DNA from: Flavobacterium panici
GTDB taxonomy: Bacteria > Bacteroidota > Bacteroidia > Flavobacteriales > Flavobacteriaceae
Direction of reading: 5' to 3'
DNA: 64,000 bases
NCBI RefSeq assembly: GCF_903819335.1
Contig: NZ_CAIJDE010000048.1
Coordinates: 20,997 to 84,996 of the forward strand
Shown here: piece after piece, positions 9,648-17,239 of the stretch
Layout: every line of letters begins with the position of its first letter
Position numbering within the stretch: position 1 is the first letter of the stretch
The notes under the pieces: model-generated
Databases searched by the model: none
What the model was told of the DNA's origin: nothing
Seen by the model: the letters and a program-made list of their open reading frames with translations, nothing else
Translations under genes and position numbers: made by a program

Positions 9648-10544
9648 GTGAGCATGATTAATATAAGGAAATTTGCAGCAATAGATATCGGTTCAAACGC
9701 CATGAGGCTTCTGATATCGAATGTTGTGGAACAAGATGGAAAAGAACCGCAGTTTAATAAAAGTTCGCTTGTTCGTGTGCCAATTCGTTTGGGACAAGAC
9801 GCCTTTACCGTAGGCGAAATTTCAGAAGAAAATATAGATCGAATGATTGATGCCATGAAAGCATTTAACCTTTTGATGAAAGTACATAAAGTAGAACGTT
9901 ATATGGCATTTGCAACCTCTGCAATGCGCGAAGCTTATAACGCAAAAGAAGTCGTGGCTTTAATCAAGAAAAAAGCCGACATTAAAATTGAAATTATTGA
10001 TGGTAAAAAAGAAGCTGCAATTATTGCTTCTACAGATTTACATCATTTATTAAAAAGAGATGAAACCTATCTTTTTGTTGATGTTGGAGGTGGAAGTACA
10101 GAATTTACTTTGTTCTCTGACGGAAAAATGATTACTTCAAGATCATTCAAAGCCGGAACCGTTCGTTTACTGAATAATATGGTTCATGATGTAGTTTGGG
10201 ATGAAATCGAAAAATGGATCAAAGCCAATACAGCAGATTACGATGAAGTTACGTTGATTGGTTCTGGAGGAAACATCAATAAATTGTTTAAAATGTCTGG
10301 AAAACAGCAGGAAAAACCGCTTTCATACATTTACATCAATTCACAATATGCCTTTTTAAATTCATTGACTTACGAACAGAGAATTGCTGAATTAGGTTTA
10401 AACTCTGACCGTGCCGACGTTATTATCCACGCAACCCGTATTTATTTGAATGCGATGAAATGGAGTGGAGCACGCCAGATTTATGTTCCAAAAATCGGAC
10501 TTTCTGACGGAATCGTTAAAGCGATGTATTACGGTAAAATTTAA
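9648..10544 (+). CDS. ppx: Exopolyphosphatase of the Ppx/GppA family
   Basis: 298 residues. The actin-like ATPase fold signatures are clear: AAIDIGSNAMRLLI near the N-terminus, and the phosphate-binding motif YLFVDVGGGSTEFTLF in the middle. This is the short single-module form usual in Bacteroidota, without the C-terminal HD domain of E. coli Ppx. It removes terminal phosphates from polyphosphate or acts on pppGpp. The start is GTG 9648 with an alternative ATG at 9654. It lies 30 nt after ppk1 in the same operon. Confidence 0.9.
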   Translation: MSMINIRKFAAIDIGSNAMRLLISNVVEQDGKEPQFNKSSLVRVPIRLGQDAFTVGEISEENIDRMIDAMKAFNLLMKVHKVERYMAFATSAMREAYNAKEVVALIKKKADIKIEIIDGKKEAAIIASTDLHHLLKRDETYLFVDVGGGSTEFTLFSDGKMITSRSFKAGTVRLLNNMVHDVVWDEIEKWIKANTADYDEVTLIGSGGNINKLFKMSGKQQEKPLSYIYINSQYAFLNSLTYEQRIAELGLNSDRADVIIHATRIYLNAMKWSGARQIYVPKIGLSDGIVKAMYYGKI

Positions 10545-10552
10545 TTTTTTTA

Positions 10553-10633
10553 GCCACGAATTACACGAATTTACACTAATTTCTTTATTCAAAAGTGTAA
10601 AAATAATTCGTGGAAATTCGTGTAATTCGTGGC
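10553..10633. repeat. Palindromic intergenic repeat, GCCACGAATT family
   Basis: Two perfect 20-bp inverted arms (10553-10572 and 10614-10633) beginning GCCACGAATTACACG and ending in its complement. Related copies lie at 11958-12070 and 29640-29708. It can fold into a long hairpin after ppx and may end the polyphosphate transcript. Confidence 0.75.
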
Positions 10634-10646
10634 AAAACCTTCATAA

Positions 10647-11207
10647 ATGAAATCAATTTTTCAGGCCATACAGGATTTCTCTGCAGAAGAATTATCACTT
10701 TTAGATGATTTAATAACTTTTCGTACACTGAAAAAAGGAGAGCTTTTATTGACAGAAGATCAGGTTTGCAATGAAATTGTATTTATAAAGAAAGGAATTT
10801 TGCGTTCCTTTTTTTTGAATCATAAAGGTGACGAAATTACCAATTGTTTTGCTTTCGAAAATGAATTCATGGCCTCATTCTCCAGTTTTATAACAGAAGA
10901 AAAAGCAGAAGAAAGCATTCAGGCTTTAGCCGAAACAGAACTGCAGATTTTAGATCGTAAAGGTCTGGAGAAACTCTATCAATCAAGCATTAACTGGCAG
11001 GAAACAGGAAGAAAATTAACAGAATTAGAGTTTGTAAACCTGCATAAAAGAATGGTTTCTTTTCAAAAATTATCCGGAGCCCAGCGTTATGAAGAATTGT
11101 ATAAGAATCATCAAAAATACATACAGTTAATTCCGTTACAATATTTAGCATCTTATTTAGGCGTTACGCCAAGACACTTAAGCCGAATCAGAAAAGCAAT
11201 TGTTTAA
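10647..11207 (+). CDS. Crp/Fnr-family transcriptional regulator
   Basis: 186 residues. An N-terminal cyclic-nucleotide-binding-like beta-roll (about 20-115; KGELLLTEDQVCNEIVFIKKGILRSFF) is followed by a dimer helix and a C-terminal winged helix-turn-helix with recognition part YLGVTPRHLSRIRKAI. The conserved PRE-R cAMP-binding signature of Crp is not evident, so the effector is unknown. The next gene is a quinone-reductase-like flavoprotein whose promoter holds a palindrome centred at 11324.5, at class II activator distance. That makes this regulator its likely activator. Confidence 0.88.
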   Translation: MKSIFQAIQDFSAEELSLLDDLITFRTLKKGELLLTEDQVCNEIVFIKKGILRSFFLNHKGDEITNCFAFENEFMASFSSFITEEKAEESIQALAETELQILDRKGLEKLYQSSINWQETGRKLTELEFVNLHKRMVSFQKLSGAQRYEELYKNHQKYIQLIPLQYLASYLGVTPRHLSRIRKAIV

Positions 11208-11220
11208 TTTTTTTGTTTCC

Positions 11221-11284
11221 CGCAGATTTAGCAGATTCAACAGATTTTTTTAAATATAAATCCGCTTTATCTGCTAAATCTGCG
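11221..11284. repeat. Palindromic intergenic repeat / hairpin
   Basis: Perfect 16-bp inverted arms CGCAGATTTAGCAGAT (11221-11236) and its complement (11269-11284). It lies after the Crp/Fnr stop and upstream of the regulated promoter, so it may insulate the two as a terminator. Similar text occurs inside the composite repeat at 23871-23939. Confidence 0.7.
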
Positions 11285-11316
11285 AGAGAAAAAGAGAAAT
11301 AAATCTGAGTAATTTT

Positions 11317-11361
11317 CTAGACATTTGTCCAGTAAAATAAATGCCCCGAATAGTATTTTTG
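11317..11361 (+). promoter_or_regulatory. Crp/Fnr-type operator plus TAnnTTTG promoter of the quinone reductase gene
   Basis: The imperfect palindrome CTAGACATTTGTCCAG (11317-11332, 6 of 8 base pairs matched) is centred at 11324.5. The -7 element TATTTTTG is at 11354-11361. The centre is 36.5 bp upstream of the final G of the -7 element, which puts it near -41.5, the classic class II position for Crp/Fnr activators. The promoter of the SDR gene after the second Crp/Fnr gene (54017-54061) has the same ACATTTGT core and the identical spacing. Confidence 0.6.
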
Positions 11362-11374
11362 AAAAAACATTAAT

Positions 11375-11953
11375 ATGAAAAAAATACTGATTATAAACGG
11401 ACATCCAAATCCCGACAGCTTTAATTTCGCTATTGCCGATGAATATAAAGAAGGAGCACTTGCTTCTGGAGCAGTTGTAGAAACCATAACAATCGCTTCC
11501 CTATATTTCAGCCCAAATCTAAAATTCGGTTACAAAAAACGAACCGAATTAGAACCGGATTTATTAGAATCATGGGAAAAAATCAAAAGAGCCGATCATT
11601 TGGTTTGGATACATCCCGTTTGGTGGGGCGGACTTCCGGCAATTACAAAAGGATTTATAGATCGATTATTTTTACCCGGAATGGCATTTCAATACAGAGA
11701 AAATTCAGTTTGGTGGGATAAATTGCTAAAAGGGAAAACAGCACATATTATAACTACTTTAGATCAGCCAAGCTGGTATTACAGATTGTTTTTTGGAAGA
11801 CCAAGCGTAAATCAATTAAAAAAATCAACATTAGAATTCTGCGGTGTAAAACCCGTAAAAGTAAGCTACGTTGGAATCATAAAAGGATCTCACGATCTCC
11901 AAAGAGCAAAATGGCTGGATAAAATCTACGATTTCGGCTTAAAAAATAAGTAG
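11375..11953 (+). CDS. NAD(P)H:quinone oxidoreductase, flavodoxin fold
   Basis: 192 residues of the KefF/MdaB/NQO1-like flavodoxin-fold family. The FMN/FAD phosphate loop is seen in ILIINGHPNPDSFNFAIADEYKEGA. The hallmark HPVWWGGLPAITKGFIDRLFLPGMAF follows at about residues 80-105. It is expected to be a soluble flavoenzyme that reduces quinones or electrophiles by two electrons. It follows a Crp/Fnr gene, and its promoter carries a likely activator site. The predicted leader is short, about 8-10 nt. Confidence 0.9.
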   Translation: MKKILIINGHPNPDSFNFAIADEYKEGALASGAVVETITIASLYFSPNLKFGYKKRTELEPDLLESWEKIKRADHLVWIHPVWWGGLPAITKGFIDRLFLPGMAFQYRENSVWWDKLLKGKTAHIITTLDQPSWYYRLFFGRPSVNQLKKSTLEFCGVKPVKVSYVGIIKGSHDLQRAKWLDKIYDFGLKNK

Positions 11954-11957
11954 ATTT

Positions 11958-12070
11958 TTAGCTATGAATTACACGAATTTCCACGAATTATTTTTTAGAA
12001 TTTCAGCATAAAGAAATTAGTGAAAATTAGTGTAATTGCTTCGCCTGTTCGCTATCGCTCGAGTCGTGGC
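11958..12070. repeat. GCCACGAATT-family repeat carrying a 27-bp insert
   Basis: A degenerate copy of the palindromic family at 10553. Its right arm is interrupted by a 27-nt GC-richer segment (about 12037-12063) containing GCCTGTTCGCTATCGCTC. The copy at 29640-29708 carries almost the same insert at the same point. It lies between the convergent quinone reductase and dnaX genes. Confidence 0.65.
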
Positions 12071-12085
12071 TTTAAAAAAAAAACA

Positions 12086-12778
12086 CTAAGAAGGTAATTC
12101 CAATCCAAATGTAGAACGCAAAAGTTCAATGTTTGGATTGATTTCATGTAAACGATTGTATCTGTCCTGATCGTTTAAATTTCTTTTAGTTTCAACTTTT
12201 TCATTTACAATTACTTCAATAGTAATATCATGATTGTGAAGGTGACCTCTTAAATGTCCTAAAAGCGCATTCATCTGACTTTCGAATTCCAGTTTAGAAC
12301 CTTCGTTAGGAAGTTCGTAAGTAATGTTAGTTCCGTTTAAAACAGGATCATTGATTAATAAGATAGACTCCATGATCTTCAAACCTTTCTGACCTAAACG
12401 TTCTGCATATTTATTCCATTGCACTAACATTTCTGTTTCAGTAAACTCTTCAGTAGGCAAAACAGATGAAGATGATGGTTTAACGTAAGATTTACTGCTT
12501 AATTCTAATTCTTTTTTCTTGCGAATACTCGCCAAAGAAAACGCAGAAACTTTAGGTTCACCGCCTATTTCAACCCTTGGAGTAGGAGTTTCAACTTTTG
12601 GAGTTTCAGCAGCAGGAGTTTGCGTTGTAGTATTTACAGCAGAATTCCCATTGTCATTTTGATTGACATTGACTTTTTCTTCAGTTTGACTTTCGACTTT
12701 CGACTTTGGACTTTGGATTTCAACAATAGAAAAACTTCCGTTTTTAAAATAAGTAGGCGGAATTATGAATTGCTCAAC
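12086..12778 (-). CDS. dnaX: DnaX tau-specific C-terminal part, reached by -1 frameshift
   Basis: This frame is open from the A10 tract (12779-12788) to the stop at 12086. It starts with codons for VEQFIIPPTYFKNGSF, then a Pro/Thr/Glu/Val-rich linker, then a C-terminal domain from about 12535 (ASIRKKKELELSS ... LLRSTFGLELPS). There is no proper start of its own at the 5' end; the internal ATG at 12535 begins mid-domain. Joined in the -1 frame to the upstream dnaX product it gives a 587-residue protein, a normal tau length. In other bacteria the tau tail binds the polymerase alpha subunit and the DnaB helicase. The frameshift is inferred from reading frames. Confidence 0.8.
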   Translation of the reverse strand, partial: VEQFIIPPTYFKNGSFSIVEIQSPKSKVESQTEEKVNVNQNDNGNSAVNTTTQTPAAETPKVETPTPRVEIGGEPKVSAFSLASIRKKKELELSSKSYVKPSSSSVLPTEEFTETEMLVQWNKYAERLGQKGLKIMESILLINDPVLNGTNITYELPNEGSKLEFESQMNALLGHLRGHLHNHDITIEVIVNEKVETKRNLNDQDRYNRLHEINPNIELLRSTFGLELPS

Positions 12779-13848
12779 TTTTTTTTTTCTCCATCAAAGT
12801 TGATAGAGGCCAATTGCATCAAACATAATTCGACTAAAAGACGCTGATTTTGACTCAGTTTGTATTTTAAATCGCAGTCGTTTGCAATGTCAATTCCTTT
12901 CAGTAAAAAATCCTGAGAACATTTTTGAGACTGAACGCCATACATTTGCTGTGCCTGTTCTCCAACTTCTAATAAAGCAATTGTAGCAGGAGTTTTGCTC
13001 ACTAACAAATCTCTAAAATGAGACGCTAATCCGGCAATAAAATGATGTCCGTCAAAACCTTTAGAAAGGATGTCGTTGTATGCAATTAAGAGATCCGGGA
13101 TTTTATTTTCCAGAATCAAATCTGTAACACTAATATAAGTTTCGTAATCTAAAACGTTTAGATTTTCAGTTACAGCCTGACGTGTTAAGTTAGTTCCACA
13201 ATACGAAACCACACGGTCAAAAATAGATAAAGCATCACGCATGGCACCATCAGCCTTTTGAGCAATAATGTGCAAAGCATCATCTTCAAAATTGATTCCC
13301 TGACTTGTTGCAACTTCTGCTAAATGTTCTTTAGCATCTTTTACCGTAATTCTTTTGAAATCAAATATCTGACAACGAGATAAAATCGTAGGAATGATTT
13401 TGTGTTTTTCTGTTGTAGCTAAAATAAAAATAGCATGTTTTGGCGGTTCTTCTAATGTTTTAAGAAAAGCATTAAAAGCAGCCGAAGACAACATATGAAC
13501 CTCGTCAATAATATAGACTTTATATTGTCCGGTTTGCGGCGGGATTCGAACCTGATCAATAAGGTTACGAATATCATCAACCGAGTTGTTTGAAGCAGCA
13601 TCTAACTCAAAAACGTTAAAAGCAAAATCTTCAGTTGGATCATCATATCCGGGCTGGTTTATTTTACGGGCCAGGATACGCGCACAAGTAGTTTTTCCAA
13701 CTCCACGTGGTCCGGTGAATAAAAGAGCAGAAGCAAGGTGATTGCTGTCAATAGCATTCAACAACGTGTTGGTAATGGCTTTTTGCCCCACAACATCCTT
13801 AAAGGTCTGCGGGCGATATTTACGAGCCGATACTACAAATTGTTCCAT
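12763..13848 (-). CDS. dnaX: DNA polymerase III clamp-loader ATPase, gamma-length DnaX product
   Basis: 361 residues in frame 0. Walker A is GPRGVGKTT (46-54), the ELDAASNNSVDDIR segment follows, Walker B DEVH is at 115-118 (IIDEVHMLSSAAFNAFLKTLEEPP), and the SRC arginine-finger motif is in TILSRCQIFDF. Domain III follows. The ATPase loads the sliding clamp onto primed DNA. Frame 0 ends only seven codons after an A10 tract, giving a product equal to domains I-III, as in E. coli gamma. The zinc-binding Cys cluster that usually lies between Walker A and DAASNN is missing; only C55 is present there. The -1 frame after the A-tract is open and encodes the tau tail. Confidence 0.93.
   Translation of the reverse strand: MEQFVVSARKYRPQTFKDVVGQKAITNTLLNAIDSNHLASALLFTGPRGVGKTTCARILARKINQPGYDDPTEDFAFNVFELDAASNNSVDDIRNLIDQVRIPPQTGQYKVYIIDEVHMLSSAAFNAFLKTLEEPPKHAIFILATTEKHKIIPTILSRCQIFDFKRITVKDAKEHLAEVATSQGINFEDDALHIIAQKADGAMRDALSIFDRVVSYCGTNLTRQAVTENLNVLDYETYISVTDLILENKIPDLLIAYNDILSKGFDGHHFIAGLASHFRDLLVSKTPATIALLEVGEQAQQMYGVQSQKCSQDFLLKGIDIANDCDLKYKLSQNQRLLVELCLMQLASINFDGEKKKLSNS
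12779..12788 (-). promoter_or_regulatory. Poly-A slippery site in dnaX
   Basis: Ten consecutive A residues on the coding strand, preceded directly by GGAG. Frame 0 reads GAA-AAA-AAA-AAG and stops seven codons later (TAA, 12763-12765). Slipping by -1 on the ribosome, or adding one A by RNA polymerase slippage, opens the tau frame. A weak hairpin AAAAAC-GGAA-GTTTTT lies about 40 nt downstream. Confidence 0.7.
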
Positions 13849-14054
13849 ATTCTTTTTTATTCGATAGCAAATATAGAGTATAATTTAATGATTTAAAAAT
13901 TTAAAAATTGAAAGATTTTTAAGTGATTGAATAGAGCTATTTTGAGAAAAATATTTATTTCATCTTTAAAAATTTTAATTAAAGTTTCATATCAAAAAAG
14001 CATTATTTTAGCCATAACCAAAAACACATTTAAATAAACTAACCACCTTTTGAA

Positions 14055-14630
14055 ATGGAAAAAATAACCTCTAAAATTCTTTCTTTACAGCCTGTAACTT
14101 TTATAATGTTATTTATTATTTTGCCTTTTGTTTCGTTAATAGTAACAGGAATAATAACTTTTATAGGCTTTTTTGCCAATTTTGAATTTATCTTTCCATT
14201 AGTTTTAATTTCGGTAACTATAGTAGGAATTGTATATTTTATTTGGGTTTGGGGCATTATATATTATGTTGAAGAAAAAGAAGAATCAAATAAGTTGTAT
14301 TTTAAAATTTCGTTTTGGGTATTGTTCTCTTACGCTTTAATTAGGTTCATATTAGGCTTAGAAATGGACATAACCAAAAATCCAATTTTATTAGAGAACT
14401 CAACTTGGGCTATTCTTGAAGCTCTTGGGAGTTTATATACATTGATTGTATTTGCCGGCTACATTTACGTAAGCTATTTTGTTGCAAAAAAAATCACTTT
14501 ATTGCAAAATGACACTCGCATTCCAGAATTTTTTTATTTCGCGGCAGCTTGGTGCTTTCCTATCGGAATTCCATTTTTGCAAGCCAAGTTGCTAAAGAAA
14601 AAGACCATTTTTGACATTATTTCTAAATAG
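14055..14630 (+). CDS. Integral membrane protein, unknown function
   Basis: 191 residues. About four hydrophobic segments are visible: 14-38, 46-70, about 88-102 and about 124-145. Between the second and third is a charged loop EEKEESNK. The C-terminal part contains RIPEFFYFAAAWCFPIGIPFLQ, which may dip into the membrane, and a basic end KLLKKKTIFDIISK. No family was recognised. It opens a run of four small plus-strand genes of unknown role. Confidence 0.7.
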   Translation: MEKITSKILSLQPVTFIMLFIILPFVSLIVTGIITFIGFFANFEFIFPLVLISVTIVGIVYFIWVWGIIYYVEEKEESNKLYFKISFWVLFSYALIRFILGLEMDITKNPILLENSTWAILEALGSLYTLIVFAGYIYVSYFVAKKITLLQNDTRIPEFFYFAAAWCFPIGIPFLQAKLLKKKTIFDIISK

Positions 14631-14665
14631 TTAAATACGAAACAAAAGTTACATTGATCATTTTT

Positions 14666-15160
14666 ATGAAAAAATATTATCTATTATTTTTTATTCTTCT
14701 AAACTTAAATTGTTTTTCCCAAACGGATATTGATACAAGCTGGAAAAGTGTTAAAGAATCTTTTATTAAAAAGACAGAAGTACTTTTTAAACTCACCAAT
14801 AAGCTTCAAAAATCAAAAAAAATAAACCAATCAGAACTGGATAAAACTGTTATAAATGCTGGAAAGTTAAAAGCAGTATCTGAAATTAATATTTTGAATA
14901 AAGAATCAGTCAACAAAGTAAAACAAGCCAATGATGAATTAAATACTTATTTAGTTAGAATATTAGTTAATTTAGAACTCGATTTTAAAATGAAAAGTGA
15001 TAAAAACGTTATTGATCTTACCTACGAATTAGCAGAAGTTGAAAATCAAATTTTTACTAATATTAAGAAGTATAATAATATCTGTGAGAGCTTAAATCAA
15101 AAAACTTTAATTTTTCCAACTTCTTCTTCTAATAATAAACCAGCGTCAATAAAATTTTAA
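14666..15160 (+). CDS. Secreted LemA-like protein
   Basis: 164 residues from ATG 14666 (MKKYYLLFFILLNLNCFSQ). An in-frame ATG 12 nt earlier would put an odd MIIF before the signal peptide. The mature part is helical and resembles LemA proteins: WKSVKESFIKKTEVLFKL near the start, then DLTYELAEVENQIFTNIKKYNNICESLNQK, ending FPTSS, which recalls the typical LemA ending. Classic LemA is anchored by an N-terminal transmembrane helix; here the segment looks like a cleavable signal or lipoprotein-type leader (NCFSQ). The role is unknown. Confidence 0.6.
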   Translation: MKKYYLLFFILLNLNCFSQTDIDTSWKSVKESFIKKTEVLFKLTNKLQKSKKINQSELDKTVINAGKLKAVSEINILNKESVNKVKQANDELNTYLVRILVNLELDFKMKSDKNVIDLTYELAEVENQIFTNIKKYNNICESLNQKTLIFPTSSSNNKPASIKF

Positions 15161-15212
15161 ATGTTCAGTATTAGAAAAAATATCTTGTCCTAATCAATAT
15201 CAACCAACCTAT

Positions 15213-15689
15213 ATGAAACAATACACTCTGGAATTCAATACTCTAAACTTAAAAGTAAAAAAATCGCCTTTTATAATTCTATTAATTATGTTTCTCTTGG
15301 CTTTTTTGTTTTTTGTCGTTCCCGTATTAGGAGTTATTTTAAGTATTGCAAGCGGAAATGGACTGCATATAGGTTATTTCATTGGAATTGGTATATTTGG
15401 ACTTATAGGATTTTATCTTCTGCGAGTTTCATTGTGGAACACATATGGAGAAGAAATTATAGACTTTTTGCCTAATAAAATTGTCTACGAAGCCAATTAC
15501 GGCTGGTTTAAAGATGCTAAAAAAGAAATAGAATTAATTCTTCCTCAATACTCATTTAAGTCGGTTGGTTATGAAGAAGATAATGAAGCTGTTTTAGTTA
15601 TAACTTGTGAAAACGCAGAAATTGAAACCGCTGTAAAAATGCCAATGGCTCAAGTTGAAGAATTGATTTTGATTTTAAAAAAACAGTAA
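15213..15689 (+). CDS. Two-TM membrane protein, unknown function
   Basis: 158 residues. Two hydrophobic segments at about 18-45 and 52-72 are followed by a soluble domain (about 75-158) starting WNTYGEEIIDFLPNKIVYEANYGWFKDAKKEI. The pattern of alternating strands could be a PH-like fold, but no firm family was recognised. It lies 52 nt after the LemA-like gene in the same direction. Confidence 0.65.
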   Translation: MKQYTLEFNTLNLKVKKSPFIILLIMFLLAFLFFVVPVLGVILSIASGNGLHIGYFIGIGIFGLIGFYLLRVSLWNTYGEEIIDFLPNKIVYEANYGWFKDAKKEIELILPQYSFKSVGYEEDNEAVLVITCENAEIETAVKMPMAQVEELILILKKQ

Positions 15690-15738
15690 AATTTCAGTTG
15701 GAGTTGAAACTGTAATTATATAATTTCAAAAATTAACA

Positions 15739-16230
15739 ATGAAATCTTTTAGCATTTCAAAACCAATTATTCTACTGCTGATATTATTAAGTTTTGTAAA
15801 ATCAATATCCCAAACAATGAGTTCCAATGAAACTAATTTCTTGAAAATTACAAACCAATTCTCGGCAGAGGATTTTGAAAATGTCAAAGAATTTATTTTA
15901 GAAAAAGGAAACAGAAAAACATATCGAAACTTCGATAACAATAACCCATTTTATGATTTCGGAAAATTTCAAGGTTATTTAGGAGCCGACATTGGACAGC
16001 AAAATATTTATAACGATCCCAAAATATCTGATTTTAATGAATTGACTTTAAAAGATAATGATCATTATTATAAAATTCTGATTGTTAGAAAGGGAGATAT
16101 TCTAGCTTCTAAAAAAGGAATTCAAAACGGAATGCTGGAAAATGAAATATATCTTGTGGATGTTTACCAGACAGGGTTCAGTAAAATTCCAGATCTTTTT
16201 TTAGATTATTTAAAAACTCTTAAAAGATAA
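15739..16230 (+). CDS. Secreted protein, unknown function
   Basis: 163 residues. An N-terminal hydrophobic segment (about 8-23, IILLLILLSFVKSISQ) looks like a signal peptide. The mature part includes EDFENVKEFILEKGNRKTYRNFDNNNPFYDFG and ends DLFLDYLKTLKR. No catalytic motif was recognised. It follows the two-TM gene with a 49-nt gap, so these small genes may be co-transcribed. Confidence 0.65.
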   Translation: MKSFSISKPIILLLILLSFVKSISQTMSSNETNFLKITNQFSAEDFENVKEFILEKGNRKTYRNFDNNNPFYDFGKFQGYLGADIGQQNIYNDPKISDFNELTLKDNDHYYKILIVRKGDILASKKGIQNGMLENEIYLVDVYQTGFSKIPDLFLDYLKTLKR

Positions 16231-16338
16231 ATTAATTACTTTTTACTGGAAAAGATATAAAATCAACAAGAACATCCTATAATGTTTTGGTAGTTAATCT
16301 GTTTAATTTTAAATAGTTAATTATTAAAATGTAGTGTT

Positions 16339-16818
16339 ATGAAAATTCAGTCAATTTTATTGGGAATGGGGTTTGCGTTTTCTTTATTTGCTTGTACTCC
16401 AAAAGATGCAGATATTGAAAAACAAATCAATGAAAAATTAAGCGATACACCAGGAATACATGTCACAGTACACGAAGGTGTTGCAACTATAGTTGGGACT
16501 TGTGATGATGAAGCTTTCAAGAAAAATATTGAGAAATCTGTTAAATCAGTTCAAGGAGTAAAAACAGTAGTAAACAATTGTCAGATTCCTGAACCAAATG
16601 TAGAGCCTGCTGCGGCAGCGGTTATAATTAATTCAGATGCAGATTTAGATGCCTCAGTTGCTAAAGTAGTAAAAGCTTATGATGGAGTAAGTGCAACTGT
16701 AGTAGGCGGGGTAGTAACGCTTTCTGGAGAAATCAAAAGAGATCAGCTGCAATCTTTAATTCAAAGAGTGCAGGAATTAAAGCCTAAAAAAGTTGATAAC
16801 AAATTAACTATTAAATAA
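16339..16818 (+). CDS. BON-domain lipoprotein
   Basis: 159 residues. A lipoprotein signal ends in LFAC with Cys19, so the protein should be lipid-anchored in the periplasm or outer membrane. Two BON domains follow: about 24-83 (DIEKQINEKLSDTPGIHVTVHEGVATIVGTC) and about 98-158 (VAKVVKAYDGVSATVVGGVVTLSGEI). BON domains bind membranes or other macromolecules and occur in OsmY-like stress proteins. The next gene, 6 nt downstream, has a BON-like plus LysM layout, so the two probably act together under envelope or osmotic stress. Confidence 0.85.
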   Translation: MKIQSILLGMGFAFSLFACTPKDADIEKQINEKLSDTPGIHVTVHEGVATIVGTCDDEAFKKNIEKSVKSVQGVKTVVNNCQIPEPNVEPAAAAVIINSDADLDASVAKVVKAYDGVSATVVGGVVTLSGEIKRDQLQSLIQRVQELKPKKVDNKLTIK

Positions 16819-16824
16819 GCAGTT

Positions 16825-17196
16825 ATGAGTTTACAAGATAAATACAGAGAAGTAACTGATCTAGCGGGCGAATTACAAATTGATAATTTGCAAGTTAGAG
16901 AACAGGATAATGTTTTATATATTGACGGAACAGCAAAATCTGCAGCAGACAAAGAAAAACTTTGGAACGCTTATAATAAAATTGATCCGGATTATAGATC
17001 AGCAGATGTGGTGATGAATATTGAAGTCGAAGAAAGTGTTTCCAGAGAATATACGGTTGAAGTAGGAGATTCTCTTTCGAAGATTGGAAAAGCTTACGGA
17101 GTTTCATGGCAGGATATCTATGAAGCAAATAAAGATATAATTACAAACCCCGACTTAATTCAGCCCGGCTGGAAATTAAAAATACCAACAGTATAA
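16825..17196 (+). CDS. BON-LysM protein, Kbp/YgaU-like
   Basis: 123 residues. A BON-like part (about 14-70; IDNLQVREQDNVLYIDGTAKSAADKEKLWNAY) is followed by a LysM domain (about 75-122; YTVEVGDSLSKIGKAYGVSWQDIYEANKD ... IQPGWKLKIP). This matches the E. coli potassium-binding protein Kbp (YgaU) in layout, and like it there is no signal peptide. It is close behind the BON lipoprotein gene in a likely two-gene operon. Confidence 0.85.
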   Translation: MSLQDKYREVTDLAGELQIDNLQVREQDNVLYIDGTAKSAADKEKLWNAYNKIDPDYRSADVVMNIEVEESVSREYTVEVGDSLSKIGKAYGVSWQDIYEANKDIITNPDLIQPGWKLKIPTV

Positions 17197-17209
17197 TTTT
17201 ACTGTTTTG

Positions 17210-17239
17210 AAAAGCCTGTCTTAATTGATGGGCTTTTTT
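17210..17239 (+). terminator. Terminator after the BON-LysM gene
   Basis: AAAAGCCTGTC (17210-17220), a six-nt loop, GATGGGC and a T run. The stem has two mismatched positions but a good T-tract, 14 nt after the stop. Confidence 0.65.

Noticed and set aside
12086..12535. A separate 149-residue gene
   Set aside because: The same frame is open back to the dnaX A-tract, and the sequence continues a DnaX tail, so the ATG at 12535 is internal to tau.
12620..12847. Plus-strand ORF of 75 codons
   Set aside because: It lies antisense to the dnaX linker and slippage site and resembles no protein.
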